Shown: positions 1 to 8,196, counted from the first letter of the stretch. The stretch: 64,000 bases of DNA from Bacillota bacterium (GCA_012727425.1 JAAYHQ010000035.1:1-64000), one strand, 5' to 3'. The notes: generated by a model not told the origin, from the letters alone. Program-made: numbers and translations.

Positions 1-47
1 AAATATTCACTGAAGGTTCGACTCGGTTCGTCGTAAAAATAAGCCAT
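1..47 (-). CDS. IMP dehydrogenase-like protein, N-terminal fragment cut by window edge
   Basis: Only the first 15 codons lie in the window. They begin at an ATG (47-45) preceded by a strong ribosome binding site (TAAGGAGG, 7 bases upstream). The peptide MAYFYDEPSRTFSEY matches the conserved start (xYEEPSRTFxEYLL) that I associate with the long-form IMP dehydrogenases of Firmicutes, which make XMP in guanine nucleotide synthesis. A consensus promoter lies just upstream. The match rests on a short stretch, so the identity is probable and not certain. Confidence 0.5.
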   Translation of the reverse strand, partial: MAYFYDEPSRTFSEY

Positions 48-82
48 GAAACAGCCTCCTTACCGTTTTTTAAATTCTATCA

Positions 83-111
83 ATTATAAAGAAGTTTTGT
101 CCTGCTGTCAA
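83..111 (-). promoter_or_regulatory. Consensus sigma-A promoter for the leftmost gene
   Basis: On the minus strand TTGACA (111-106) and TATAAT (88-83) are both perfect matches to consensus and are separated by 17 bases. The first ATG lies about 36 bases downstream of the -10, so the leader is short and leaves no room for a riboswitch. Confidence 0.8.
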
Positions 112-302
112 GCCCACGGGAGGTGAATAAATATGTCCGCACTTTTCTTGCTTTTTGTCGTTCCTATTTTCCCCCTAAAAAGGCGATATTCATCAAAACT
201 TGCACAATACTCATTTAACACCATCGATTTATTTTTTATTTCTTTATTGACCGTTTACCCTGTTTTCTTTGCAACCCGGAAGGTGGTTTAAAATTGAATC
301 AA

Positions 303-1031
303 TTACCTAATCGCCGGCGTGTTCTGGTTTTTTTTTATCGCTTCAAACCACTGGTGCCGGCGGAGCGACTCCTTTAGATGCGCACGCATAACCTGTTCGG
401 CCAAATTGGCATCGCGGGAACGTAAAGCCGCGATAATACGGTCATGATAATCAATCCCATCCTGGGAACCGCCTTCGCTCTGGATTGCCTGTTTAATAAC
501 AACTTTACGCAAATGGTTCATCGAACAGACAAAGATCCGGAGCAGACTATTACCGGACAGCTCGGCAATTTTTTCATGAAATTTCAAATCAAGATTAACC
601 CGTTCCTCCAAATCGTCCTGTTTTTTCTCCATCGCCCGGTTGATTTGCGTTAGGATCTCCAAATCCTTTTCCGTGACTCGTTTCGCCGCTAAAAAACAAG
701 CCTGGCATTCAAGCATCACCCTCATCTCGTAGACATCGTTCGCATCGATGTCATACATCACCAACATTCGGCTGATGACATTGGTCAAAATTTGCGGTTC
801 CGGTTTGGAGACATAAGAACCATCACCAATCCGCGAAACAATTAATCCTCGTTCCCGCAATAGTTTTAAAGCTTCACGGATGATATTCCGGCTAACACCG
901 AACTGCTTCGCCAGTTCATTTTCAGAGGGGAGTTTTTGCCCAAACATGCTGGAATCGTTGATAATCATCTCCTCCAGTTTGTCAGCAAGAACTTCGTATA
1001 AATTTACTTTTTTCACTTCAAATTTCCCCAT
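303..1031 (-). CDS. FadR-subfamily GntR transcriptional regulator
   Basis: A 242-aa DNA-binding regulator. Residues about 5-72 form the winged helix-turn-helix (LPSENELAKQFGVSRNIIREALKLL, shown here in part, with the GDGSYV wing). The rest is an all-helical FCD ligand-binding domain (MLECQACFLAAKR, then a later FHEKIAELSGN segment). FCD regulators usually bind a small carboxylate and control its uptake or catabolism. I start at ATG 1031 because GAGGGGAAAG lies directly upstream; a longer reading to 1112 has no ribosome binding site. It lies downstream of the TRAP/aldolase genes on the same strand, so it is their likely repressor, and the operator candidate at 4278-4302 would be its target. 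That link is inferred. Confidence 0.9.
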   Translation of the reverse strand: MGKFEVKKVNLYEVLADKLEEMIINDSSMFGQKLPSENELAKQFGVSRNIIREALKLLRERGLIVSRIGDGSYVSKPEPQILTNVISRMLVMYDIDANDVYEMRVMLECQACFLAAKRVTEKDLEILTQINRAMEKKQDDLEERVNLDLKFHEKIAELSGNSLLRIFVCSMNHLRKVVIKQAIQSEGGSQDGIDYHDRIIAALRSRDANLAEQVMRAHLKESLRRHQWFEAIKKNQNTPAIR

Positions 1032-1262
1032 TCTTTCCCCTCTACTTTCTATAAAAAAATCATTATAACTCATATTATACCAAAGACTTTTTCTTCTATT
1101 TACTAATTCCACGATGAAACCCGGCCTCCTGCCGGAGGTCCATTCTTCACGAAGGTGCGTTCCCCTTCATTGGGCGAAATATCATCCTCTACGTTGACAA
1201 AATATGAAAACACCCTGTTTTTAAGTTGCCCGCCAAATTCTCCCCCTGCCGAGAGGCAAAGA

Positions 1263-1292
1263 AAGGGCTGCCCGCCAAGGCGGGCAGCCCTT
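1263..1292 (-). terminator. Intrinsic terminator after the TRAP operon
   Basis: A perfect 12-bp GC-rich inverted repeat (GGGCTGCCCGCC, two-base loop, GGCGGGCAGCCC) lies just past the dctP stop. Read on the minus strand it is followed by TTTCTTT. It separates the TRAP genes from the downstream regulator, so gntR probably has its own promoter. Confidence 0.75.
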
Positions 1293-1306
1293 CACACCAA
1301 GGTTTA

Positions 1307-2027
1307 CTACCGGTAGCGTTCGACCATTTCCAGGAATTCCTTCATGTTTTGCGCACCGGCGTAATTACTGATGACCTCATATGCGGGTTGCATTGCTTCG
1401 CGGAATTCGGCGATATCGGGATAGGTTACTTTGACGCCGAGTTCAATTAGTTTGTTAAGATAGTCTTCTTCTTGACTCATTACCAATTCACGCATATATT
1501 TCCCGGCGGCGATACTTTCTTCTTTAATGATCTGCTGTTGTTCTTTGGTCAACCGGTCCCATAAATCTTTCCGGATCACATGAACCTGGGAAGAGTAAAT
1601 ATGATTGGTGATTGCTAAATAAGGCTGGGTCTCATACAGTTTATTGGCAAGAATAGTCGAAAGCGGGTTTTCCTGACCATGCACCAATCCCTGCTGTAGT
1701 GCCAAGTACAATTCATTAAAGGCAATTCTTGGAGTACTTATCCAAAGAACCCTGGGTCGGGGTACTCATGTCAATCACCCCAAGAATTGTCTGTTCCAAC
1801 ACTTCCGGAGGTGCGCCCAATTCGTTGTTGGGATAAATCTCAAAAGTGATTTCACCGTTGGTACGTTTCGCCACATTTTCGGCAAACCGCAAGGTCGCCA
1901 AATGACCGGGATGATCTTCCGGGGTGAAATGGGCAAACCTGATCACGACCTTGGCCTGGGTTAATGTACTAAAACTAACGACCAGCAGAACTACGAACAA
2001 AAGACAAGTCAACAACCTTTTGCGCAT
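1307..2027 (-). pseudogene. dctP: TRAP solute-binding protein DctP, disrupted by an internal deletion
   Basis: The intact gene would encode the extracytoplasmic substrate-binding protein of a TRAP transporter, normally about 330 aa. Here a good start (ATG 2027 after AAAGGAGG), a signal peptide (residues 1-25, ending LTQA, with no lipobox cysteine) and the first 100 residues are present (VIRFAHFTPEDHPGH, then NELGAPPEVLEQ). At about 1716 the frame ends in TAA. The C-terminal third continues in another frame with the family motif AFNELYLALQQGLVHGQENP and the usual helical end. Only about 237 residues remain, so roughly 90 central residues are missing and the two parts are out of frame. It cannot make a functional receptor as read. 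An assembly error is the alternative. Confidence 0.85.
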
Positions 2028-2094
2028 GACAGTACCTCCTTTATTTTGTTTAATAATCTTTAATCTTTACCGCTAAATGGAGTTGAAGCGCGAT

Positions 2095-2604
2095 CTATCT
2101 CCCTCCTTCGCCTTTGTTTTTTATGAAGAGATCATCCGCTAAATCACGAATGGTCATTACCCCCATCAGCATCATGGAAACCGGAATACAGGAATACAGG
2201 TAACTAGTAGGCAGGGACAGCGCCGGCGTGGTCGATTTTATCCTTGAGATCCAGCCGATGCTGTAATAAGTAGTGATGGTAAAAAACACCAAACAAATCA
2301 GACCAATCAGGATCCGGATCACCTTCGCCACGGCCCCATCTTTTTTAAACCGGTGTGTGATTACATCCACGTTAAACAGGCTGTTTTTTCGCCACAACTC
2401 GACTGTCCCTAAAAAGGCCATCCAGGCAAAACAAAAGGTGACAACCTCTTCAAACCAAGCCAGACCGGAAACACGGAAATAACGGAGAATAATATTGGCG
2501 ACAAAAATTACGAGTAATGTCCCCAACAGGATGGTACATAACAAACGGAGGATCTTCCCGAGGAATTCTTCAAATTGGTCGTAATCGGCCAGCAATTTTT
2601 GCAC
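2095..2604 (-). CDS. dctQ: TRAP transporter small permease DctQ
   Basis: A 169-aa membrane protein with four predicted transmembrane helices (around residues 18-40, 53-68, 93-113 and 135-155) and the short conserved AWMAFLGTVELWR stretch typical of DctQ. It pairs with DctM to form the membrane part of a TRAP carrier, which imports organic acids using the sodium or proton gradient. The start is GTG 2604, preceded by GGAGGG. It lies between dctM and dctP on the minus strand, with gaps of 19 and 67 bases, and is intact although dctP is not. Confidence 0.9.
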   Translation of the reverse strand: MQKLLADYDQFEEFLGKILRLLCTILLGTLLVIFVANIILRYFRVSGLAWFEEVVTFCFAWMAFLGTVELWRKNSLFNVDVITHRFKKDGAVAKVIRILIGLICLVFFTITTYYSIGWISRIKSTTPALSLPTSYLYSCIPVSMMLMGVMTIRDLADDLFIKNKGEGGR

Positions 2605-2623
2605 CTTTTTCCCTCCTTCCAGC

Positions 2624-3910
2624 TTATAAATAGCCTAACAGTGAAGGTATCCAGAGTGTAAAGTGGGGAATAAAGGTCACCAGTAACAAGACAATGATTA
2701 AGCCAATCACATAGGGCAACGCTTCTCTAGAGAGGGTCCAGAAATTCACCCCGGAAATAGCACTCACCGTATAGAGGCAGACCCCCACCGGCGGCGTAAT
2801 CATGCCGGTCATTAACGCCAAGACGGTGACCACCCCAAACTGGATAGGATCAACCCCCAGCCGGGCCACGATCGGCATAAAGATCGGCAGTGTCATGTAC
2901 ATAATCGCCGTTCCTTCAATAAAACAACCCAAGATCAGATAAATCCCGATCATGATCAGCAAGAGCAGGGCGGGATTGGTCGTCAAGGAAATTAACACAG
3001 CCACCGCCATCTGCGGGATCCGCATATAATTGAGGAACCAGGCAAAGAACCCGGCAATCGCAATAATGAAAAGAACATTGGCCGACTGCTTCACTGTTTC
3101 CCAGAAAATACCGGGGAGTTCGCGGATCTTAATCTCTTTATAAATCAAAACCCCCAAAACCAACGCATAAACACTGGCCACCACACCGGCTTCGGTCGGG
3201 GTAAACTTACCAGCCCCAATCCCGCCAATGATGATGAAGGGACAGATCAACGCGGGAATTGCGTGGAGCAAGCTACTGAAGACTTCCTTTAAAGAAGCCC
3301 GCGGGTCACGGGGATAATTGCGCCGTTTCGCAACAAAATACACCCCGGCCATCAGCGCCAAACCCATTAACAAACCGGGAAGGATACCGGCCATAAACAG
3401 GGCGCCAACAGACGTACTGGTTATACTGGCATAAATAACCAGAGGAACGCTCGGCGGAATAATTGGGCCAATGGTCGAAGAGGCGGCGGTGATCGCCGCA
3501 GAAAACGGCTTCTCATAGCCGGCGTCATTCATGGCCTTGATCTCGATCAGACCGAAACCGGCGGCGTCAGCAACTGCCGTCCCACTCATCCCGGCAAATA
3601 TTATGCTGTTTACGATATTAACCTGACCCAATCCCCCCCACCAATGGCCGGAGATCGCCCTGGCAAATCTGAAAATTCGCTCTGTAATCCCACTGGTATT
3701 CATGAGCTGACCCGCCAGGATAAAGAAGGGTACGGCCAACAACGTAAAACCGGTGGCACCGGAGAACATCCGTTGCGCTGCCATCGTTAAAACGCCTGCC
3801 TTACCTTGGAAGATAAGACTGGCAATCGCGGTCATCCCCATGCTAATCGCGACGGGGACACCCATTAACATCAACAACAACAGCACTGCAACAATCACAA
3901 AAAAGATCAT
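2624..3910 (-). CDS. dctM: TRAP transporter large permease DctM
   Basis: A 428-aa integral membrane protein of normal length for the family, hydrophobic throughout with about 12 transmembrane segments. Recognisable DctM stretches include AVPFFILAGQLMNTSGI, GMSGTAVADAAGFG and the PIIPPSVPLVIYAS loop. It forms the transport channel together with DctQ. ATG 3910 follows AGGAGGAAG. The gene opens the intact part of the operon, 36 bases after the aldolase remnant. Without a working DctP the permease should be idle unless another binding protein serves it. Confidence 0.95.
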   Translation of the reverse strand: MIFFVIVAVLLLLMLMGVPVAISMGMTAIASLIFQGKAGVLTMAAQRMFSGATGFTLLAVPFFILAGQLMNTSGITERIFRFARAISGHWWGGLGQVNIVNSIIFAGMSGTAVADAAGFGLIEIKAMNDAGYEKPFSAAITAASSTIGPIIPPSVPLVIYASITSTSVGALFMAGILPGLLMGLALMAGVYFVAKRRNYPRDPRASLKEVFSSLLHAIPALICPFIIIGGIGAGKFTPTEAGVVASVYALVLGVLIYKEIKIRELPGIFWETVKQSANVLFIIAIAGFFAWFLNYMRIPQMAVAVLISLTTNPALLLLIMIGIYLILGCFIEGTAIMYMTLPIFMPIVARLGVDPIQFGVVTVLALMTGMITPPVGVCLYTVSAISGVNFWTLSREALPYVIGLIIVLLLVTFIPHFTLWIPSLLGYL

Positions 3911-3946
3911 CTTCCTCCTCCTTTGCCGTGTTATTCTAAAGCTCCG

Positions 3947-4226
3947 TCAGGACTTAAAAATATGGCGCAATTGGTTAAGAACGCTTTTCGCTCCTAAAAA
4001 TAGTAAATCCGTGTCGGCCGCGATCGAGATCAAATCAACGCCGCGGTCGCGCCATTGCCTAATCACCTCTTCACTACAGGCGCCATAGGAAACGCCCACC
4101 GGTATCGATCCATAGATAATCAAAACCGAGGTTACCCACCAATTCGGTGATCGTGCTATCATTTAACGAAATGTGCGTTCCAAATGCGGTTTCTCCACGT
4201 TGAATTTTTGCTCTTAGTCTGTTCAT
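3947..4226 (-). pseudogene. HpcH/HpaI-family aldolase, disrupted by an internal deletion
   Basis: Two ends of a class II HpcH/HpaI aldolase (normally about 255 aa, pyruvate-dependent cleavage of hydroxy-keto acids) are joined directly. From ATG 4226 the reading gives MNRLRAKIQRGETAFGTHIS and continues to GFDYLWIDT, the family's N-terminal pattern. That frame stops a few codons later at TAG. In another frame the C-terminal end is preserved: PVGVSYGACSEEVIRQW followed by GVDLISIAADTDLL. About 150 residues, including the catalytic and metal-binding core, are absent and the two halves are out of frame. It was probably the first gene of the TRAP operon, so the substrate may have been a sugar acid. 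This is the second gene of the operon broken in the same way. Confidence 0.75.
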
Positions 4227-4277
4227 CAATCATACCCTAAGCGAGCAGGGTGTTCCACCTCCTTATATCGTTAACAG

Positions 4278-4337
4278 AACCTGTAGTATTGTAGTACAGG
4301 TTAAGTTTAGTATAGCACGCTTTGTTTTTTTTAACAA
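4278..4337 (-). promoter_or_regulatory. Promoter and candidate GntR operator of the aldolase-TRAP operon
   Basis: On the minus strand TTGTTA (4337-4332) and TATACT (4314-4309) are 17 bases apart. Immediately downstream, over the expected transcription start, lies an inverted repeat AACCTGTA-9-TACAGGTT (4278-4302). It also contains TGTACTACA, resembling the TGTA/TACA half-sites of FCD-type GntR regulators. A strong ribosome binding site (AAGGAGGTGG) follows near 4255. Repression by the GntR protein encoded at 303-1031 is inferred. Confidence 0.6.
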
Positions 4338-4474
4338 TACCTTATTTATCGATCTGTTACATTCACCCTATACCGTAATTAAAAAAGTAAACGCACCGTG
4401 TATAGCCAAACGACTCCGGGGAATATTAGTCATGAAATTGTCTAATCCAGTCCACAGAAAGGAAGGGCGAAAAA

Positions 4475-5941
4475 TTGACGGAAGAACAGCACGGACAGAA
4501 TAACCTGGAAAACCACGGCGCAGAACCGGACCGTTTCCGCACCCGGATCATCATTCCCTTACTGGCCGTGGCCTTAGTCGCCTCTTTGGCCTGGGGCTTT
4601 ACCCAGTTCCGCGCCAGGCGCAACTGGGAAATCCGGGCGGAAAATCAATACAACCGGTCCTTTTCCGAATTGTCCATCCACGTCGGGGAGTTGGAAAACA
4701 AACTGGCCGAGGCCCTCGCCTCCAATTCCCGCCCGCACCTGGTCAAGACTTTCTCCGATATTTGGCGCCAAGCCTATCTCTCCCAGGAAGACTTGGGGCA
4801 ATTGCCGTTAACCTCCGTCGAACTAAGTAAAACTAAGGAATTTTTAGCAAAGGTCGGCGCTTTCGCCCATAATATTGTCGCCAAACTAAACCAGAACACG
4901 GATTCCGCGGCGGTACCCGCGGCCACCGGAGAAGGGGTCCAGTATCTGTCTGACCGTGATTGGGACACTTTAAACGCTTTATACCAACAAGCCCGTTACT
5001 TTGCCGACCAGTTGGTTGACCTCCAGGAAAGCATGTTGGAAGGGGACGAAAGGTGGCTGCGGGTCGATCGCCTCACCACCGCGGCCTTGGCGGCCGATGT
5101 CACTGACCGTTTAGAAACCAATAAAATCACCAAAAGTTTTATGATGATGGAGGATGGCTTTAAGCGTCTACCGGAACCGGAAATGGAAGGCAACCTTTTG
5201 AACCTCAAGCCGGTGCCAAAGGGGATCTCCGGGGCGGAGATCTCCCAAGAACAGGGGCGGGAAATCGCCAGTGCTTTTGTGAATAAAGACGAACCCCGGT
5301 ACGAAGTGGCTTATGACGAAAAGATTAACGGTGATCATCCGCTGTACCTCTACACCCTGAAGAAAAAGGACGACAAGGGTAAAGCCGCTGCCGGCGGCCG
5401 CCTGGCGCTAACCGTAAAAGGCGGGCACGTCGCCTGGCTGCTCAAAGAAAGAAACGTCGCCGAAAAAAAACTTTCGCTGGACGAAGCGAAAGAAGCCGCC
5501 CGGAAGTACCTGGAAAGCCGGGACTACCACGGCTTAACCCCCGTCGGGGCGGAAGAATACCGGAATGTGGCTGTTGTTTCCCTCTGTTCCCGGCAGGGCG
5601 AGACGATTATCTATCCGGAGATGATCAAAGTCCAAGTCGCCCTAGATAACGGGGAGATCATGGGGGTTGAAACCATGTCTTATCTGACCTTCCATGATCC
5701 GCAGCGCCGGCTTACCGCCCCCGGCCTCTCCGTAACCACGGCCCGGAGCAGATTAAATAAGCACTTTAACGTAGAAACCGTGCGCGAGGCCGTCATTCTC
5801 AACGACCAGTACGAAGAGGTGCTGGCCTATGAGTGTACTGGGCGGATCGGACAAAACCGTTACCGGGTTTACCTCAATGCCACCACCGGCGAAGAGGAAC
5901 GCATCCACCGGATCGACGAACATGGTAACCAGATTAAATAA
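4475..5941 (+). CDS. ypeB: Spore germination protein YpeB
   Basis: A 488-aa protein, slightly longer than Bacillus YpeB. It has one N-terminal transmembrane anchor (residues about 24-45, IIIPLLAVALVASLAWGF) and an extracytoplasmic part. The middle holds the helical YpeB region (SFSELSIHVGELENKLAEAL, then the VDRLTTAALAADVTDRLETNK segment). The C-terminal half holds three PepSY-type repeats, such as ISQEQGREIASAFV and LSLDEAKEAARKYL. YpeB stabilises and localises the cortex-lytic enzyme SleB in the spore envelope. Start is TTG 4475 after AAAGGAAGGG. The usual partner sleB is not adjacent: the gene stands alone between a divergent TRAP operon and its own terminator. Its presence supports a spore-forming host. 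Confidence 0.88.
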   Translation: MTEEQHGQNNLENHGAEPDRFRTRIIIPLLAVALVASLAWGFTQFRARRNWEIRAENQYNRSFSELSIHVGELENKLAEALASNSRPHLVKTFSDIWRQAYLSQEDLGQLPLTSVELSKTKEFLAKVGAFAHNIVAKLNQNTDSAAVPAATGEGVQYLSDRDWDTLNALYQQARYFADQLVDLQESMLEGDERWLRVDRLTTAALAADVTDRLETNKITKSFMMMEDGFKRLPEPEMEGNLLNLKPVPKGISGAEISQEQGREIASAFVNKDEPRYEVAYDEKINGDHPLYLYTLKKKDDKGKAAAGGRLALTVKGGHVAWLLKERNVAEKKLSLDEAKEAARKYLESRDYHGLTPVGAEEYRNVAVVSLCSRQGETIIYPEMIKVQVALDNGEIMGVETMSYLTFHDPQRRLTAPGLSVTTARSRLNKHFNVETVREAVILNDQYEEVLAYECTGRIGQNRYRVYLNATTGEEERIHRIDEHGNQIK

Positions 5942-6050
5942 AGGCCCAAATTTGATGAGGACAGACCGGGAACTGCACCCGGAACCGGCGGAAAGACCCC
6001 GCCTCCGCCCATCCCCCGCAAAGGACCGGACCGCACCGGTGCCCACAGGA

Positions 6051-6090
6051 ACCAAGGAAAAAACCGGCATTCGCCGGTTTTTTCCTTGGT
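6051..6090 (+). terminator. Long perfect hairpin terminator after ypeB
   Basis: A perfect 18-bp inverted repeat with a four-base loop (6051-6068 and 6073-6090) whose right arm contains TTTTTT. It can terminate ypeB on the plus strand and, being symmetric, may also stop leftward transcription. Nothing gene-like was found in the remainder of 5942-6241. Confidence 0.75.
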
Positions 6091-6241
6091 TGTCCACCAG
6101 TTCAGTCTTTGCGCTCCTCGATAACGAAGAAAAAACCTCTTACCACGCGTTATTCTAAGTCCGTGTCTATTTGGGCCTTAGCGGATTATCTGCCGGGAGC
6201 AGAAGAAGAAACTTTTTGGCCCCGGCAAGGGGGAAGTTCCC

Positions 6242-6682
6242 TCAGCGCCGGAGTAACAAAAAGGCCCCGCCGACCATCAAGAGAATACCTATGATTTTTC
6301 CGGCCGTCAAAGGAACGGTTTCCTGGTTGAAAAGGCCAAAATGGTCAATTAAATAAGCCGTTAGCAACTGGAAAAAGATAATCCCAGTGGTGGCGTTACC
6401 CGCTCCGATTTTGGAGATCGCCACGGCGACTCCGTAGATAATGGCGACGCCGATCGGACCGCCTAGCCAGTAATAATAGGGAATCTCTCCCACTGCGTTG
6501 AGGAAAGACCCCCCTTTAAAGAAGAAAAGGAGAAGACCGCCCACCGTCAATGTGCCAAGTAATTGGATCCCGAAAGTCGCCGGTATTAACCCCAGTTTTT
6601 CCCCTAAATATGAATTAAGGCAGCCTTGAACGGCCATTAAAGCCCCGGCCAAACCAGCAATCAATAAAAAAACAATCGACAT
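6242..6682 (-). CDS. DMT-family transporter (YdcZ/DUF606 type)
   Basis: A 146-aa hydrophobic protein with five predicted membrane helices, starting MSIVFLLIAGLAGALMAVQG and containing the NSYLGEKLGLIPATF and NATTGIIFFQLLTAYLIDHFG stretches typical of the short DUF606 transporters. These half-size members of the drug/metabolite superfamily usually act as dimers; their substrates are not known. ATG 6682 is preceded by AAGGGGTGAGG; the frame stays open upstream without a better start. It is divergent from the ZIP transporter gene at 6788. Confidence 0.85.
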   Translation of the reverse strand: MSIVFLLIAGLAGALMAVQGCLNSYLGEKLGLIPATFGIQLLGTLTVGGLLLFFFKGGSFLNAVGEIPYYYWLGGPIGVAIIYGVAVAISKIGAGNATTGIIFFQLLTAYLIDHFGLFNQETVPLTAGKIIGILLMVGGAFLLLRR

Positions 6683-6787
6683 TGACCTCACCCCTTTTGT
6701 CGACGCTTCCTTTATTCTCCCCGCCCCCACCGAAGCATATCCCGGCATCAGTCATGAATAAGATGGAAGACAAAAGGGGGGTAAAGA

Positions 6788-7528
6788 TTGGGCCTGGTTT
6801 TTTGCGCCGCGGTCCTCGGCTTCTTGGTCGGCGTGAGCGGTGCCGGTTTCGGCGGCCTCGTGTCCGGACTATGTCCGTTGGTCACCCGGAAACAACAAAG
6901 TCTATTAATGGGATCCGCCGGCGGAATAATGCTGGCCGTCGTCATCTGGGACCTCTTCCCGGAAGCTTGGCACCTCAGTCCAGTGCACACGATAACCGGT
7001 CTGACCGTTGGCGCCCTTTTTCTGCTTCTCCTCCGGCGACATGACCAAGCCGCCACCGCCCCCACCCCCGAAGCCCGTTTTACTAAAACCGGCCACTTAC
7101 TGGGCCTCGGGATCGCCTTACACAATTTCCCGGAAGGTCTGGCCGTCGGCACCGTTTTTGCCCATGATCCCTCCTCCGCCCTCTGGTGGCGATTATCCCT
7201 TTTGATGGCCCTACATAATATCCCGGAAGGGATCGCGGTTGCCACCACTTTACGCTTGGGCAAGACCAAATGGTGGCCGATCGCCCGTATTTTATTCTGG
7301 TCCGAAGTTCCCATGGCCATCGGTGCCTTCCTCGGGGGTGTACTCGGCCGGATTGCTCCTCCCTGGTCGGCCACGGCTTTAGGGTTTGCCGGTGGTGCCA
7401 TGCTCACTCTCGTTCTGGTCGAAATGATGCCCCTCGCGACCCGGCTGGCCGGTTGGCCGTCGGCCTTAACCGGCCTTGGCTTGGGTACCGGAAGCGCCCG
7501 CCTCCTGATCCTCTGCCTTGCCGCCTAA
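6788..7528 (+). CDS. ZIP-family divalent metal transporter
   Basis: A 246-aa polytopic membrane protein. The two diagnostic ZIP metal-binding helices are clear: HNFPEGLAVG (around residue 113) and, about 30 residues later, HNIPEGIAVA. The loop between them and the N-terminal glycine-rich helix (GVSGAGFGGL) fit the GufA/ZupT branch, which moves zinc and related metals into the cytoplasm. The start is TTG 6788 after AAAAGGGGGG. No metal regulator is adjacent and no Zur-type box was recognised upstream, so the cation remains open. Confidence 0.9.
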   Translation: MGLVFCAAVLGFLVGVSGAGFGGLVSGLCPLVTRKQQSLLMGSAGGIMLAVVIWDLFPEAWHLSPVHTITGLTVGALFLLLLRRHDQAATAPTPEARFTKTGHLLGLGIALHNFPEGLAVGTVFAHDPSSALWWRLSLLMALHNIPEGIAVATTLRLGKTKWWPIARILFWSEVPMAIGAFLGGVLGRIAPPWSATALGFAGGAMLTLVLVEMMPLATRLAGWPSALTGLGLGTGSARLLILCLAA

Positions 7529-7580
7529 GAATAAAAAAACAAGGGGCGGGTAACCTAAAAAAAAAGGAGGGACAAAAGGA

Positions 7581-7787
7581 TTGCCGCAGAAAGAAGTAAA
7601 AGTAAAATGCTATGTGGACAGCTGCCACTACTGGGGTCAGAACAACATCTGTGTCGCGGATACTATTGAGGTTGACAACCAACGGTTCAACCGGGAGCTG
7701 GAGATCGGAACGCTGGGGGCGGGTTATAACGAGGCCGACACCTCGAAGGCCACCTACTGCCGGACCTTCAAACCCAAAAACGCGTAA
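7581..7787 (+). CDS. DUF1540 domain protein
   Basis: A 68-aa cysteine-containing protein of a family common in spore-forming Bacillota. It shows the conserved pattern VKCYVDSCHYWGQNNIC, then AxxIxV, and a final TYCRTF. The four spaced cysteines suggest metal binding; the function of the family is unknown to me. Start is TTG 7581 with AAAAAGGAGGG upstream. It has its own terminator immediately downstream, so it is probably a single-gene transcript or the end of one with the ZIP gene 52 bases before it. Confidence 0.9.
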   Translation: MPQKEVKVKCYVDSCHYWGQNNICVADTIEVDNQRFNRELEIGTLGAGYNEADTSKATYCRTFKPKNA

Positions 7788-7795
7788 AACCGGCA

Positions 7796-7824
7796 CCGTC
7801 TGTCCCTGTGACAGACGGTTTTTT
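7796..7824 (+). terminator. Intrinsic terminator after the DUF1540 gene
   Basis: A nine-base-pair perfect stem (CCGTCTGTC, five-base loop, GACAGACGG) is followed directly by TTTTTT, eight bases after the stop codon. Confidence 0.9.
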
Positions 7825-7859
7825 CATCCCAACGGCAGGAAAAAAGGGGGTGGTGGATA

Positions 7860-8105
7860 ATTTTAAACCAAGCTCAATGGCGGACGCTGACGGAAGTCCA
7901 AAATCCTGCGGAGGCCGATCTGATCAGAAGCCTCCTGGCCAGTGCCGGTATTAAATGTTTCATTCCCGACCGTAATTTAGGTCTGATTTACGGTGGTGCC
8001 TTTGGTTTTAAGATCCAGGTTCCCGCCGCCGACTGGCCCCAAGCCAAAGCCCTCTTGGCCGCTTCACCTTTAAACCGCGCACCAAACCAACCGACCGAAA
8101 AGTAA
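7860..8105 (+). CDS. DUF2007-like small protein with no ATG, GTG or TTG start
   Basis: This frame is open from 7812 to the TAA at 8103-8105 but contains no ATG, GTG or TTG before the conserved part. The peptide WRTLTEVQNPAEADLIRSLL, followed by ASAGIKCF, LGLIYGGAFGFKIQVP and DWPQAKALLA, matches the DUF2007 pattern (putative signal-transducing protein: xxxNxxEAxLIxxLLxxxGI, then IxVxxxDxxxAxxLL). A ribosome binding site (AAAAAGGGGG, 7841-7850) sits ahead of ATA (7857) and ATT (7860), which are the only plausible starts and give about 81 residues. ATT initiation is known for infC. A sequence error or recent start loss would also explain it. It lies between the DUF1540 terminator and argG. Confidence 0.6.
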   Translation: MLNQAQWRTLTEVQNPAEADLIRSLLASAGIKCFIPDRNLGLIYGGAFGFKIQVPAADWPQAKALLAASPLNRAPNQPTEK

Positions 8106-8196
8106 ATAACCTTATATCTTCTTCCTTAATTAATCCGGCGTTCTTTATTTTAATTTTAGATACTACTTTGACGTCACCACAAAGGAGGGCATAACG

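Noticed and set aside
6748-7407. 219-codon frame antisense to the ZIP transporter gene
   Set aside because: The opposite frame has HNFPEG and HNIPEG metal motifs; this one is arginine- and proline-rich with no recognisable domain.
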